Shown here: positions 50,599-63,200 of the stretch, one piece after another
Numbering within the stretch: the stretch's first letter is position 1
How the letters are laid out: every line of letters starts with the position of its first letter
Assembly: GCF_035325925.1 (NCBI RefSeq)
Contig: NZ_DAOKZA010000015.1
Location: forward strand, 1 to 64,000
DNA from: Calidifontimicrobium sp035325925
Lineage (GTDB): Bacteria > Pseudomonadota > Gammaproteobacteria > Burkholderiales > Burkholderiaceae_C
Direction: 5' to 3'
Length of the DNA: 64,000 nt
Notes under the pieces: model-generated
The model's database searches: none
Told to the model about the DNA's origin: nothing
What the model saw: the letters and a program-made list of their open reading frames with translations, nothing else
Made by a program: the position numbers and the translations under genes

Positions 50599-51186
50599 TC
50601 ACCGGCGATCGACCAGCGCGTGCGCGATGGTCGACAGGTCGACGTACTCGAGTTCGCTGCCCGCCGGCACGCCGCGCGCCAGCCGCGTGACCTTCAGCCC
50701 GCGCTCGCGCAGCACCTGCCCCAGCAGGTGCGCCGTGGCCTCGCCCTCGGCGGTGAAGCTGGTGGCCAGGATCACCTCCTCGACGACGCCGTCGCCGGCG
50801 CGTTCGAGCAGCGGCGCGACGCCGATGTCGCGCGCGCCGACGCCGTCGAGCGGGCTCAACCGTCCGAGCAGCACGAAGTACAGGCCGAGGTAGCTGCCGG
50901 TGCGCTCGAGCGCGGCCTGGTCGGCCGGCGTCTCGACGACGCACAGCAGCCGCGCGTCGCGCCGCGGGTCGCGGCAGGTGTCGCACAGCGCCGCCTCGCT
51001 GAAGCTGTGACAGCGCGCGCAGTGCCCGACCTTGTCGACCGCGTCGCGCAGCGCCTGCGCCAGCCGCAGCGCGCCGTCGCGGTCGTGCTGCAGCAGGTGG
51101 AACGCCATGCGCTGCGCCGACTTGACGCCGACGCCCGGCAGGCGGCGCAGCGCGTCGACGAGCGACGCCAGACTCGACTCGGCCAC
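50599..51186 (-). CDS. recR: Recombination mediator RecR
   Basis: 195 residues. N-terminal HhH (LRRLPGVGVKSAQRMAFHLL), C4 zinc finger CARCHSFSEAALCDTC, Toprim domain with VVETPADQAALERTGSYLGLYFVL, and the C-terminal Walker B-like region. Works with RecFO in gap repair. In the dnaX-ybaB-recR order seen widely in bacteria. Confidence 0.96.
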   Translation of the reverse strand: MAESSLASLVDALRRLPGVGVKSAQRMAFHLLQHDRDGALRLAQALRDAVDKVGHCARCHSFSEAALCDTCRDPRRDARLLCVVETPADQAALERTGSYLGLYFVLLGRLSPLDGVGARDIGVAPLLERAGDGVVEEVILATSFTAEGEATAHLLGQVLRERGLKVTRLARGVPAGSELEYVDLSTIAHALVDRR

Positions 51187-51254
51187 CGTCAGCCTCGGCT
51201 TTCCACGCTGCCGGGCACGCCCTCGCGATGCATGCCGCCGACCCCGGCAAGCTG

Positions 51255-51335
51255 CCGCCGCGGATCCGGCTCTGCCGGTCCGCGGGCCGCGCCCCCCCGG
51301 GGGGGAGGCGGCCGCGGGCCGCTTCGGGGGGGGAC
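51255..51335. repeat. Copy C of the dispersed GC-rich intergenic repeat
   Basis: GGATCCGGCTCTGCCGGTCC, then GCGCCCCCCCGGGGGGGAGG and GGCCGCTTCGGGG, between recR and ybaB. The same order of elements as copies A and B, but more GC-rich. Confidence 0.4.
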
Positions 51336-51337
51336 CA

Positions 51338-51664
51338 TCAGAACGGCATCTTCATGCCCGGCGGCAGCGGCAGCCCGGCGGTGAGCTTGCCCATCTTCTC
51401 CTGCGTCACCTGCTCGGCACGGCGCACGCCGTCGTTGAACGCGGCGGCGACCAGGTCCTCGAGCATGTCCTTGTCGTCGGCGAGCAGGCTGGGGTCGATG
51501 GCCACGCGCTTGACGTCGTGCTTGCAGGTCATCACCACCTTCACCAGCCCGGCGCCCGACTGGCCCTCGACCTCGATCGTCGCCAGTTCCTCCTGCGCGC
51601 GCTTGAGGTTGTCCTGCATCGCCTGGGCCTGCTTCATCAGCCCGGCCAGCTGGTTCTTCATCAT
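51338..51664 (-). CDS. ybaB: YbaB/EbfC-family nucleoid-associated protein
   Basis: 108 residues, full-length YbaB: helical N-terminus (MKNQLAGLMKQAQAMQDNLKRAQ) and central strands (GLVKVVMTCKHDVKRVAIDP), C-terminal helix and the GLPLPPGMKMPF tail. Dimeric DNA-binding protein. Between dnaX and recR. Confidence 0.95.
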   Translation of the reverse strand: MMKNQLAGLMKQAQAMQDNLKRAQEELATIEVEGQSGAGLVKVVMTCKHDVKRVAIDPSLLADDKDMLEDLVAAAFNDGVRRAEQVTQEKMGKLTAGLPLPPGMKMPF

Positions 51665-51697
51665 CGTCGGCTCCTCGGGTCCGTGGGGTTCGTGGGG

Positions 51698-53584
51698 TCA
51701 GTGCGGCTTGATCGAGCCGGGCACGATGCGCGCGGTCTCGAACTGCGCCATCAGCTCGCGCACCAGCGGGTCGTCGCGGATCAGCTGCTCGGCCTCGCGC
51801 TGGCGCCGCTCGCGCTCGGCGGCCTCGCGCAGCGCCGGCGAGTCGGCGACCTCGCCGGCGTCGACTTCGAGCTGCAGCGCGTGCCCGAGCTGCCCGGCCA
51901 GCGCGGCCTGCAGCTTGTCGCGGTGCACCGGCGCGCGCAGCGACTCGCGCGCCACCCGCAACCGCCAGCGCGGTGGCCCCGCCGCGTCGTCGACCTCGAC
52001 CAGTTCGGCCTGCAGCGCCAGTTCGCGCACCAGCGCGCCGATCGCCTGGCGGCGGTCGAGCTCGGCGACGACCGCGGCCCAGCGTTCGCCGAGCGCGGTG
52101 GGCGCCAGCGCCGCCTCCGGCGCCACCGTGCGTGACGGCGCGGTGACCGGCGCGCCCGCGTCGAGCGCGTCTTCGGCCCGCGCGGGATCGTCGGCACCGC
52201 GGTCCCATGGCGCGTGCTCCTCGGCCGCGGGGGCGCCGGCGCGGTGCGACGGCGCTTCGGCGGCGCGCGTCGGCGCGGCTCGCACGACGGCCACGGGCGG
52301 CGTCGCGCGTGCCGCGGCTGGCCCAGGACGCGCGACCGTGGTTTGCGCGCGCGGCGCGATGCGCAGCGGCGCCGCGCCCGCGCGCGACGCCGCAGCCGCC
52401 TCGCCGCCGGATGCACGAGCGGCTTCGCCGCCGGATGCCGCGGCCGATGCCGCGCGCGCCGCGGCGCCGGGCGCCCCGCCCGCCGCGAAGGCGAGCAGGC
52501 GCAGCAGCGTCATCGTCAGCCCGGCGTACTCGTCGGGCGCCAGGCCCAGTTCGGCGCGACCGTGGACCACGAGGCTGTACAGCAGCTGCGTCTCGTCGGC
52601 GGGCAGCGCATCGGCGAGCCGGCGCACGATGGCGGTGTCGGGGTCGGCGTCGTCGAGCGCCTCGGGCACGGCCTGCGCCACCGCCATGCGCTGCAGCAGC
52701 AGCGCCATCGATTCGAGCGTCGCCGCGGCCGACAGCCCGGCCTCGCGCAGCGTGTCGACGCCGGCCAGCACCTCGGCACCGTCGCGCCGCGCCAGCGCGT
52801 CGACCAGCCGCTCGGCGTGGTGCGGGTCGACGCTGCCGAGCATCGCGCGCACGCCGGCCTCGTCCAACGCGCCGCCGCCGTAGGCGATCGCCTGGTCGGT
52901 CAGCGACAGCGCATCGCGCATCGAGCCGCGCGCCGCGCGCGCGAGCAGGCGCAGCGCGCCGGGCTCGGCGCTCACGCCCTCGGCGTCGAGCACGCGCTGC
53001 AGGTGCTCGTGCACGACCTCGGGCGCCATCGGCCGCAGGTTGAACTGCAGGCAGCGCGACAGCACCGTCGGCAACATCTTCTCGGGGTCGGTGGTGGCCA
53101 GCACGAACTTCAGGTACTCGGGCGGCTCCTCGAGCGTCTTCAGCAGCGCGTTGAACGACTCCTTGGTCAGCTGGTGCGCCTCGTCGATCATGAAGACCTT
53201 GAAGCGACCGACACTGGGCTTGTACGCGGCGCGCTCGAGCAGGTCGCGGATCTCGTCGATGCCGCGGTTGCTCGCGGCGTCGAGTTCGACGTAGTCCATG
53301 TAGCGGTCGGCGTCGATCTCGGTGCACGCCTGGCACACGCCGCAGGGATGCGCGGTGACGCCGCCGCACCCGTCGGGGCCGGTGCAGTTCAGGCTCTTGG
53401 CGAGGATGCGCGACACCGTGGTCTTGCCGATGCCGCGCGTGCCGGTGAACAGGTACGCGTGGTGCAGACGCCCACGCTCGAGCGCGTTGGTCAGCGCACG
53501 CACCACCGCCTCCTGCCCGACCATCTGCTCGAACGAGCGCGGCCGGTACTTGCGCGCGAGGACCACGTACGACATGCGCTTCAT
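51698..53584 (-). CDS. dnaX: DNA polymerase III subunits tau/gamma
   Basis: 628 residues from ATG at 53584; the second ATG at 53575 gives the common N-terminus SYVVLARKYRP. AAA+ clamp loader: Walker A GTRGIGKTT, zinc module with Cys in CTGPDGCGGVTAHPCGVCQAC, Walker B MIDEAHQLT, sensor 1 LATTDPEK, SRC. Ala/Pro-rich linker from about residue 365, then the tau C-terminal domain V. No A-rich slippery heptamer was found in the linker, so only full-length tau may be made by this route. Confidence 0.95.
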   Translation of the reverse strand: MKRMSYVVLARKYRPRSFEQMVGQEAVVRALTNALERGRLHHAYLFTGTRGIGKTTVSRILAKSLNCTGPDGCGGVTAHPCGVCQACTEIDADRYMDYVELDAASNRGIDEIRDLLERAAYKPSVGRFKVFMIDEAHQLTKESFNALLKTLEEPPEYLKFVLATTDPEKMLPTVLSRCLQFNLRPMAPEVVHEHLQRVLDAEGVSAEPGALRLLARAARGSMRDALSLTDQAIAYGGGALDEAGVRAMLGSVDPHHAERLVDALARRDGAEVLAGVDTLREAGLSAAATLESMALLLQRMAVAQAVPEALDDADPDTAIVRRLADALPADETQLLYSLVVHGRAELGLAPDEYAGLTMTLLRLLAFAAGGAPGAAARAASAAASGGEAARASGGEAAAASRAGAAPLRIAPRAQTTVARPGPAAARATPPVAVVRAAPTRAAEAPSHRAGAPAAEEHAPWDRGADDPARAEDALDAGAPVTAPSRTVAPEAALAPTALGERWAAVVAELDRRQAIGALVRELALQAELVEVDDAAGPPRWRLRVARESLRAPVHRDKLQAALAGQLGHALQLEVDAGEVADSPALREAAERERRQREAEQLIRDDPLVRELMAQFETARIVPGSIKPH

Positions 53585-53616
53585 TCTACGGGCCGGTCCC
53601 TCGCGGCCCCGGGGTC

Positions 53617-53622
53617 GATAAT
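53617..53622 (+). promoter_or_regulatory. -10-like GATAAT 6 bp before the AIR-synthase-like gene
   Basis: GATAAT with six bases to the ATG at 53629, the same geometry as before the gloB, moaA and NlpC genes. Candidate leaderless start. Confidence 0.4.
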
Positions 53623-53628
53623 GCCGGC

Positions 53629-54744
53629 ATGAGCCACGCGAGCGCCACCGCCCTGACCTACCACCGGTCGGGCGTCGACTACGACCTGATCGATCCGCTG
53701 AAGGTCGCCGCGCAGCGCGCCGCCGCGGCCACCGCGGCCAACCTCGCGGTGCACGGCGTCGCCGAGGTCGCGGCGTCGCGCGGCGAGTCGGCCTACGTGG
53801 TCGACGTCGGGCCGTTCCTGCTCGCCAGCATCGTCGAGTGCCTGGGCAGCAAGGCGCTGGTGGCCGACGAGATGACGCGGCTGACCGGGCGCTCGCACTA
53901 CGACGCGATCGCGCAGGACACGATCGCGATGGCGGTCAACGACCTGATCACGGTCGGTGCGACCCCGCTGGTGGTGCAGGCCTACTGGGCCGCCGGCGGC
54001 AGCGACTGGTTCGCCGACGCGCAGCGCGCGCAGGCGCTGGTCGACGGCTGGAAGCGCGCGTGCGACGCCTGCGGCGTGGCCTGGGGCGGCGGCGAGACAC
54101 CGGCGCTGGCCGGCATCGTCGAGGCCGGACGCATCGACCTCGCGGCGTCGTGCACCGGCATCGTGCAGCCGAAGTCGCGCCTGAGCGTGGGCGCGCGGCT
54201 CGCCGCCGGCGACGCGATCGTGCTGCTCGCGGCCAGCGGCATCCACGCCAACGGGCTGACGCTGGCACGTAAGCTCGTCGAGCGGCTGCCGCAAGGCTAC
54301 CTGAGCCCGGTGACCTCGACGCTGAACTACGGTGAGGCGCTGCTGGTGCCCACGCCGCTGTACGCGCCGGTCACCGAGGCGCTGGCGCACGCCGGCATCG
54401 ACGTGCACTACGCGGCCAACGTCACCGGCCACGGCTGGCGCAAGCTGATGCGACACCCCGGCGCGTTCACCTACCGCATGCACGCGCTGCCCGAGGTGCC
54501 GGCGGTGCTGCGCTTCATCCAGCAGCACGCGCGCCTCGACGACCGCGAGGCCTACGGCACCTTCAACATGGGCGCCGGCTTCGCGCTGTACGTCGCCGAG
54601 GCCGACGCGCAACGCTGCGTCGACGTCGCCCGCGCGCAAGGCCACGAGGCCTGGATCGCCGGGCGTGTCGAGGCCGGCGACAAGCGCGTGCTGATCGAAC
54701 CGCTGGGGCTGGTCTTCGGCGCCGACGAGCTGCAACTGCGCTGA
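53629..54744 (+). CDS. AIR synthase (PurM)-related protein, function unresolved
   Basis: 371 residues with the PurM/SelD/ThiL fold: N-terminal Ala-rich dimer domain, SHYDAIAQDTIAMAVNDLITVGATPLVVQAYWAAGG, WGGGETPALAGIVEAG, VLLAASGIHANGLTLARKLVERLP, then the C-terminal ATP-binding lobe ending in VFGADELQL. It resembles PurM but lacks the standard DGVGTK loop (here VVDVGPFLLASIVECLGSKALV). Many genomes carry such a second copy in addition to purM; the substrate is not known. Divergent from dnaX and convergent with the next minus-strand gene. Confidence 0.75.
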   Translation: MSHASATALTYHRSGVDYDLIDPLKVAAQRAAAATAANLAVHGVAEVAASRGESAYVVDVGPFLLASIVECLGSKALVADEMTRLTGRSHYDAIAQDTIAMAVNDLITVGATPLVVQAYWAAGGSDWFADAQRAQALVDGWKRACDACGVAWGGGETPALAGIVEAGRIDLAASCTGIVQPKSRLSVGARLAAGDAIVLLAASGIHANGLTLARKLVERLPQGYLSPVTSTLNYGEALLVPTPLYAPVTEALAHAGIDVHYAANVTGHGWRKLMRHPGAFTYRMHALPEVPAVLRFIQQHARLDDREAYGTFNMGAGFALYVAEADAQRCVDVARAQGHEAWIAGRVEAGDKRVLIEPLGLVFGADELQLR

Positions 54745-54777
54745 CCGCGCGCCTGCCGCCCGAACCCTTTTCCCTTC

Positions 54778-54798
54778 CCCCTCCGGGGACCGGAGGGG
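54778..54798. terminator. Bidirectional intrinsic hairpin between convergent genes
   Basis: CCCCTCCGG, loop GGA, CCGGAGGGG: perfect 9-bp stem midway between the AIR-synthase-like gene and the hypothetical at 54821. A pyrimidine-rich stretch precedes it on the plus strand. Confidence 0.5.
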
Positions 54799-54820
54799 AG
54801 CAGCCCGGTGCCGGGGGCGC

Positions 54821-55432
54821 TCACCAGCGGATCGTCAGCGCCGCGCCGCCCTGCGCCGGCACGAGCTCGGTCGCGAAGCCCGCCTGCTCGAGCAGTTCGC
54901 GCCGCCGCGCCCAGCCGGCGTCGCCCGCCGGGGTGGCCTCGTCGTGCACGATGCAGTGCGACGCACCCTTGACCGCGGCACGGCGCACCGCGTCCTGCGC
55001 CTGCTCGACCCAGCGGTGGTGTGCGCGCGACGACTGCGCCAGCCGGTAGGCCGAAGCGGCGGACATCAGCTGCGGCGTCGTCTCGGGCTCGTCGAGCACC
55101 AGGCTCCACGACAGCAGCACGCCGTCGCAGCCGGCGCCGTTGTCGAGCCCGCACCACGACGGGCGCAGGTTGTAGCCGGCGTGCGCGGCATGGCGCACCG
55201 ATTCGGCCCAGGCCGGCAGGTCGCGCGCGAGCAGGTGCTCGACGAGGAACGCGGCGTTGTTGCTCGACGTGCCCGCGGGCACGACCCGCGCGTCGGGCAG
55301 CTTGACCGCGGCTTCGAACTCGCCGCGCTCGCAGGCGGCGACGATCGCGGTCTTCATCTCGGCGAGGATCTCGCGCACGCCGTGCGTGCGGCGGGCCAGG
55401 GCGCGGGCGGCTTGGGCGTCGAAGGCGGGCAT
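54821..55432 (-). CDS. Conserved hypothetical protein
   Basis: 203 residues from the ATG at 55432. Soluble, with Cys in SWCGLDNGAGCDG and in HCIVHDEATPAG and a Trp-rich segment WVEQAQDAVRRA. I do not recognise a family; there is no signal peptide and no obvious catalytic motif. It is monocistronic and divergent from the 4.5S RNA gene. Confidence 0.6.
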   Translation of the reverse strand: MPAFDAQAARALARRTHGVREILAEMKTAIVAACERGEFEAAVKLPDARVVPAGTSSNNAAFLVEHLLARDLPAWAESVRHAAHAGYNLRPSWCGLDNGAGCDGVLLSWSLVLDEPETTPQLMSAASAYRLAQSSRAHHRWVEQAQDAVRRAAVKGASHCIVHDEATPAGDAGWARRRELLEQAGFATELVPAQGGAALTIRW

Positions 55433-55511
55433 GGTGGACTGATTTCGGCGGCAGTCGCAACGAACTGTAGCCGGCGCCCGCGCGCCCCGGCGCCCGGCCA
55501 GGCCGCTCACC

Positions 55512-55517
55512 TACAAT
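55512..55517 (+). promoter_or_regulatory. -10 TACAAT of the 4.5S RNA gene
   Basis: TACAAT about 7-8 bp before the predicted 5' end of the SRP RNA. Confidence 0.5.
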
Positions 55518-55522
55518 CGTGC

Positions 55523-55621
55523 GCGACGGGCCTCCTCGCATGGAAGCGCGGCCAACCGGGTCAGGTGGGGAACCAAGCAGCCCTAACCGTTGCGACCAGT
55601 GCCGAGGGCAAGGCTCGTCAC
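55523..55621 (+). ncRNA. ffs: Signal recognition particle 4.5S RNA
   Basis: The domain IV tip is unmistakable: GGGTCAGGTGGGGAACCAAG followed by CAGCCC, the conserved Ffh-binding loop. The flanks pair (GACGGGCCTCCTCG with CGAGGGCAAGGCTCGTC) to close a long hairpin of about 99 nt. Ends are set by this pairing and may be off by a few bases. It works with Ffh in cotranslational membrane targeting. Confidence 0.88.
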
Positions 55622-55678
55622 CCTCCCCCACTCGATGCACGTCGCCGGTGCGGCCGGCGCGCGCGGCGCCCCCGGCGT

Positions 55679-58083
<2,405 letters not shown>

Positions 58084-58087
<4 letters not shown>

Positions 58088-59901
58088 GCGCCGACCCCGG
58101 CGGCCGCCGGCCGCGTCGCGGCGTCGCCGCACAGCGCGTCGGCGGCGTCGACCGCGCCGTCCTCGTGCACCGAAGCCTGCACCGCCGCGTGCAGGTCGCG
58201 CAGCCCCATGCCGAGCAGGCGCGCGTAGCGCTGCGCGACGCGCTCGAGCGCCGCCTGCGCCTGGCGCGGCGGCAGCGCCAGCGTGTCGACGGCCTCGTGC
58301 GCCGCGCTGGCCACCGCGCGCAGCACGTCGTCGTCGCGGTCGGGCTGGCGCACCGGCGCGGCCAGCGGCAGCCGGCGCATCATGTGCAGCACCGCGTCGT
58401 CCATGCCCCAGTGGCGCGCGACGGCGCCGCCCATGCTCTCGATGTCGCAGCCGAGCACCGCGTACGCCGCCTGCTGCTCGCTCATGCCCGGATCGTCGCG
58501 CTCGCCGGGCTCGCGAGCCGCCTGCGGCTGCACCAGCCGGCGGATCTGCGCCGCCTCGTCGGGGAAGTGGTACTGCACGAGCAGGCGCCCCAGGTCCTGC
58601 AGCAGCGCGACGAGGAACACCACCTCGGCGTCGTAGCCCGCGGGGCGCAGCGCCTGCGCCAGCCGCGCCGCGCGGCGGCTGCGGTCGATCTGTGCCTCGA
58701 GCTCGCGCGCGCCGGCCGGCGACAGCGGCCCCGGCCAGGGGCGCAGCGCGTTGGCGGCGCGGCGCACACCGTCGAGGCCGAGCATCGCGATCGCGCGGCG
58801 CACCGTCAGCACCGGGCCGTTGCCCGAGACCTGCGTGCCGCGCACCTGCGCGGTGTTGACCACGCGCAGCAGTTCGAACGACAGCGCGAGATCGCGCAGC
58901 ACGATCTCGGCCAGCTCGTCGGTGCGCTCGCGCTCGAGCAGCGCCAGGCGAGCCGCGCGCGCCGCCCCGCCCGGCGTCGCCGGCAGCGCGCCGATCTGGC
59001 GCACCCGCTCGAGCAACAGCGCGTGCGCGCCGCCGTCGTGGCGGCTCTCGGCCTCGATCCAGCCGCGCAGCGCGCGCGACAGCGTGCGCGCGACGAGATA
59101 ACGCTGGCGCGGCTGCCGGTCGGTGGCACGGTTGACGATGGCGCGCAGCGCGTCGGGCACCGGGCGCGGGATCGAGAACGGCAACCGGACGATCTCGCGG
59201 CCGCGCGGCGGCAGACGTTCGACGACGGCCGCGGCGTCGCTTTCGTCGAGCGCCGCGCGCCCGGCCAGCAGGTGATGCAGCAGCACGCCGAGCGCGAGCA
59301 CGTCGCGCTGCGCGCGGTCGCGCTGGGCGCGCAACTCGCCGGTGTCGACCGACAGCGTGCGCCCGGAAGCGACGTCGGCCGACTCGTCCTGCACCGCGGC
59401 GACGATCTCCAGGCCCATCACCATCGCGTGGCCGTGGTCGTCGAGCACCAGCGAGTGCAGCTGCAGGTCGCCGTGCGCAGCGCCGGCCTCGTGCGCGAAC
59501 GCCAGGCCGTCGAGTGCGTCGGCGCACCACGAAGCCGCGTCGACGCAGGCCTCGACCTCGGGCGTCAGCCGCTCGGCCAGCGTGACGCCCAGCCGGCGTT
59601 CGTACGCCAGGTACGGCCAGTGCTCGAACTCGCCAACCTCGGCCACCGGGGCGAGATGCGGGTGCCGCAGTCGCGCGGCGCGGCGTGCCGAGGCCAGCCA
59701 GTGCCCCACCTGCGACGCCGGCAGCGCCTGACGCGGCAGCACCAGCATCGCTTCCTGCGCGCTGCGCGGGTCGTGCACGAGCCAGACCATGCTGCGCGCG
59801 CTGCGGCCGAGCAACCGCCGCATCTCGAAACGCCCGAAGCGGCGCAGCGCCGGCGACGGCGCAGGCGCGGCAGGCGACGAAACGGGGTCGGGAACGGCCA
59901 T
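58084..59901 (-). CDS. Pseudokinase-HDOD paralogue of the adjacent kinase
   Basis: 605 residues from the ATG at 59901. The N-terminal 280 residues keep the kinase layout (LLGRSARSMVWLVHD, LRHPHLAPVAEVGEFE, FAHEAGAAHGDLQLHSLVLD) but HRDLKxxN is HGDLQLHS, DFG is replaced by MGL, and the VAVK Lys is not evident, so phosphotransfer is unlikely. An HDOD domain follows (LALSFELLRVVNTAQV, RRAIAMLGLDGVRRAANAL, LLQDLGRLLVQYHFPDEAAQIRRLVQ). It lacks the C-terminal GAF. Its stop overlaps the active kinase gene by GTGA, so they are coupled and may form a complex. Confidence 0.82.
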
Positions 59902-60205
59902 CGCGGACGAGCTCAGCGTTGGCGTCGATTGGACCGTCGCGGCCCGCGCGGCGATGCGCAGAACAGGCGCGCGATCGCCGCGCACTTCATGCGCCAACCC
60001 TTGCCGTCGGGTTCCGGCCCGCCGGCCCCCGCGGGCGTTCGCTCGCCGGCCTCTGCTCGCCGGCGCCCGTTCTCGGGCGTCCGCTCGTTCCTGCGCCCCG
60101 GCGACCCGGCCCGCCCCTCGGCCGTCCGGCACACGACCGTCGAGCGTGCCGGGGCCGCAGCGCCACCCGGCGGGCCGGGTCGAACGCGTCCGGGGGGGTT
60201 GCGCC
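59902..60205. other. About 300 bp intergenic, GC-rich, no gene seen
   Basis: Between the pseudokinase start and the 3' end of the helicase gene. It holds repetitive GC and CCGGCG runs, no clear promoter hexamers and no convincing reading frame. Confidence 0.4.
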
Positions 60206-63200
60206 TCAGAGCTCGACCAGCGCGCCGCCGCCGGTGACGAACGCGGCGCGCACCGCCTCGCCGGGCTGCAGCGCCTGCACCGCGGCACGGTAGCGAGCGA
60301 GCTGGTCGCGGTAGGCACCGACCTCGCCGGGGGACTGCGCCAGCTTGTAGTCGAGCACCCACCACTCGTTCGCACCACTCGCACCCGAGCCGGGCGGCAG
60401 GCACACCAGCCGGTCGATGCGCAGCGCACCCTCGGCGTCGGCCAGCGGCACCTCGTTGCCGGCCCACGCCAGGTCGGCGGCGAAGAAACGCGCGCACGAC
60501 GGGCTGTCGAGCACCGCGCGCACGGTGCGTTCGACGTCGCCCGCCATCGCCGCCGGCAGCGCGAACGCGCGCGCCGCCGCGGCAGCGGCATCGCGTAGGT
60601 CGGCGCGGCCGGTGCTGCCGCCCGGGCCCGGCCGCGTGCACCACTCGAGCGCCCGGTGCACCGCCTGCCCGAGCCGCGCGGCGGTGCCCTCGACCGCCGC
60701 GGCCGCCGCGGCCGGCGCGCCGCGCGGCGGCGCCAGCGCAGGCGCAGGCAGCCCCGACACCGAGACCCCACGCACCGGCGCCGCGGCGCGCCCCGTCGAC
60801 GGCACCCACTCGGTGGCCAGCGCCTCGAGCCGGCTCCACGCGCTGCGCCCGGCGCCGGTGCGCGGCGCGGTCGCGCTGATCAGCAGCCGCTCGCGCGCGC
60901 GGGTCAGCGCGACGTACAAGGCGTTGAGCTCCTCGCGCGCACGCTGCGCCTGCTCGTCGGCCAGCCGCTCGCGCAGCGACGGCGGGCAGCGCGACTCGCT
61001 GGCGACGAAGGCCACGCTCGCCGGGTGTGCGCGCTCGACCGGCCAGTCGACGAGCAGCGTCGCCGTCTCGGCAGCCTGGCGCTCGGGGTCGGTGTCCATC
61101 AGCAGCACGGCGCGCGCCTCGAGCCCTTTCGCGCCGTGCACCGTGAGCAGCCGTACCGCGTCGGCGTCGGCGTCGGGCTGGACCTTCAGCGCACGCCGGC
61201 GCAGCGCGCGCACGAAGCCGTAGGCGGTGGCGTAGCGGCCGCCGTCGAGCTCGAGCGCCACGGCCAGCAGCGCGTGCACGGCGCCGCGCGCGGCCGGCCA
61301 GCGCTCGGCCGGCACGCGCGCGGCCAGCCGCGGCAGCAACTCGCCGTCGCCGACGATGCGGTCGAGCAGGTCGTGCGGCGGGCGCCGGTGGGCCACTTCG
61401 GCCCAGCCGGCGAGCAGCGTGCGCGCGCGCGCCAGCGCCGGCGACGGCGCCTCGAGCGCCATCAGCGCGCCCCACCAGCCGGTCGCCGGGTCGCGCGACG
61501 CAGCGTCGGCCAGGTGCTGCAGGTCGTCGTCGCCGGCGTCGAACAGCGGGCTCTTCAGCGCGCGCGCCAGCGACAGGTCGTGCCCGGGCGAGGCCAGCAC
61601 GTCGAGCACGGCGACGAGGTCGGCGGCCTCGGGTTCGCTGCCCAGCAGCGTCTGCTCGGGTGCGGCGAACGGCACGTGGCGCGCGCGCAGCGCGTCGGCG
61701 GCCAGCCGCAGCGACGCGCGCTTGCGACTGAGCACGAGCACCTCGCGCGGCGCGAAGCCTTCGGCGAGCAGCGCGCACACCGCGTCGGCCACCTGCTGCG
61801 CCTCGTGTTCGCGGCGCGCCTGCTCGGCGTCGCGCCGCGGCACGCGCAGCGACGGCCGCCACGTCGCGACGTCGCGCGCCGCGGCGCCGGGCTCGGCGCG
61901 TGGCACGCGCGCCAGGCGCTGCAGCGCCGTCGCGTGGCGGTCGCCGGCCACCTCGGTGGTGTGCGCGCGGAAACCGTCGTAACCGTCGTCGACCGCCGCG
62001 CGCGCGAACACCGCGTTGACCACCCCGACCACCGCCGGATGGCTGCGGCGCGTGTGGTCGCAGGCCAGCACGTCGCCGCCGAGCGCGTCGACGACGAAGG
62101 CGCGCGCCGCGGCAAACACGCGCGGCTCGGCCCGGCGGAAGCGGTAGATGCTCTGCTTCGGGTCGCCGACGACGAACACCGAAGGCGGCGCGCCGGCGCC
62201 GGTGCCGGCGTATGCGGCGAGCCACGACTGCAGTGCGTGCCACTGCAGCGGGCTGGTGTCCTGGAACTCGTCGATCAGCAGGTGGCGAACGCGCGCGTCC
62301 AGGCGTTCCTGCACCCAGCCCGACAGCACCGGGTCGCCGAGCAGCCGCAGCGCGACCAGCTCGAGGTCGGTCATGTCGACCAGCCCCTGGCGGCGCTTGA
62401 GCAGCGCGTATTCATCGAGCAGCACGCGCGCGAGCGCCACCATCGCGCGGTGCTCGTCGTGCGCGTCGTGCTGCGCGACCGCCTCGGCCAGCGCCTCGAG
62501 CTCGGCCACCGCGGCAGCGTGCGCCGCGCCGTCGCCGAGCTGCTTGCGCGGCGCGCCGGCGTCGGTGAACAGCGCGCCGCGCAGCGCCGCGCAGGCTGCG
62601 AGCGGGTCGGCCAGCGACAGCGCCTGTTCGATCGCCGCCGCGGCCTGCGTCGGCTTGGCCTTGCCCAGCGCCGCCAGTTCGCGCGCGAGCGCGAGCCAGC
62701 GCGCGCGCACCGCCTCGTCGGCGAGCGAGTCGGCCGGGTGTGCAAAGCCGGCCCAGCGCGGCCACAGCAGCGCAGGCGGCGGCACCGCGTCGGCCAGCGT
62801 GCCGGCGTCGTCGGCGCGCTCGACCTCGACGCGCCTGGCCCATGCCGCCTCCAGCCACTGGCGCAGCGTGGCGCGCCCGCGGCGTGCGACCAGGCGTCCG
62901 TAGTCGGCGCGCAGCGCCGCGTCGTCGGCGACGCGGCGGTGGAAGCGCCGGAACAGCTCGGGGCGCAGGTCGTCGAGGTCTTCGACCAGCGCCATCTGCG
63001 GCGACAGGCCGACGTCGCGCAGCAGGTCCAGCGGCGCGGCGCGCAGCAGCTGCGCGAACCAGGCGTGGAAGGTGCGCAGCTCGACGTCGCGCCCGCCGGC
63101 GAGCACGCGGTCGAGTAGCGTGGCCGCGTCGGGCTCGGCGGCACGCGCCGCCGCCGGCGACATGCCACGTTCGACCAGCAGCTCGACGCGCCGCTCGGGC

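Noticed and set aside
52180..52500. Programmed -1 frameshift site in dnaX to make gamma
   Set aside because: No A AAA AAG-type slippery heptamer was seen in the linker region, so only full-length tau is supported.
58088..59530. Upstream extension of the kinase frame to make a 1283-residue protein
   Set aside because: The extension overlaps the pseudokinase gene in another frame and is Arg/Ala-rich noise; the GTG at 58087 with GTGA overlap is the natural start.
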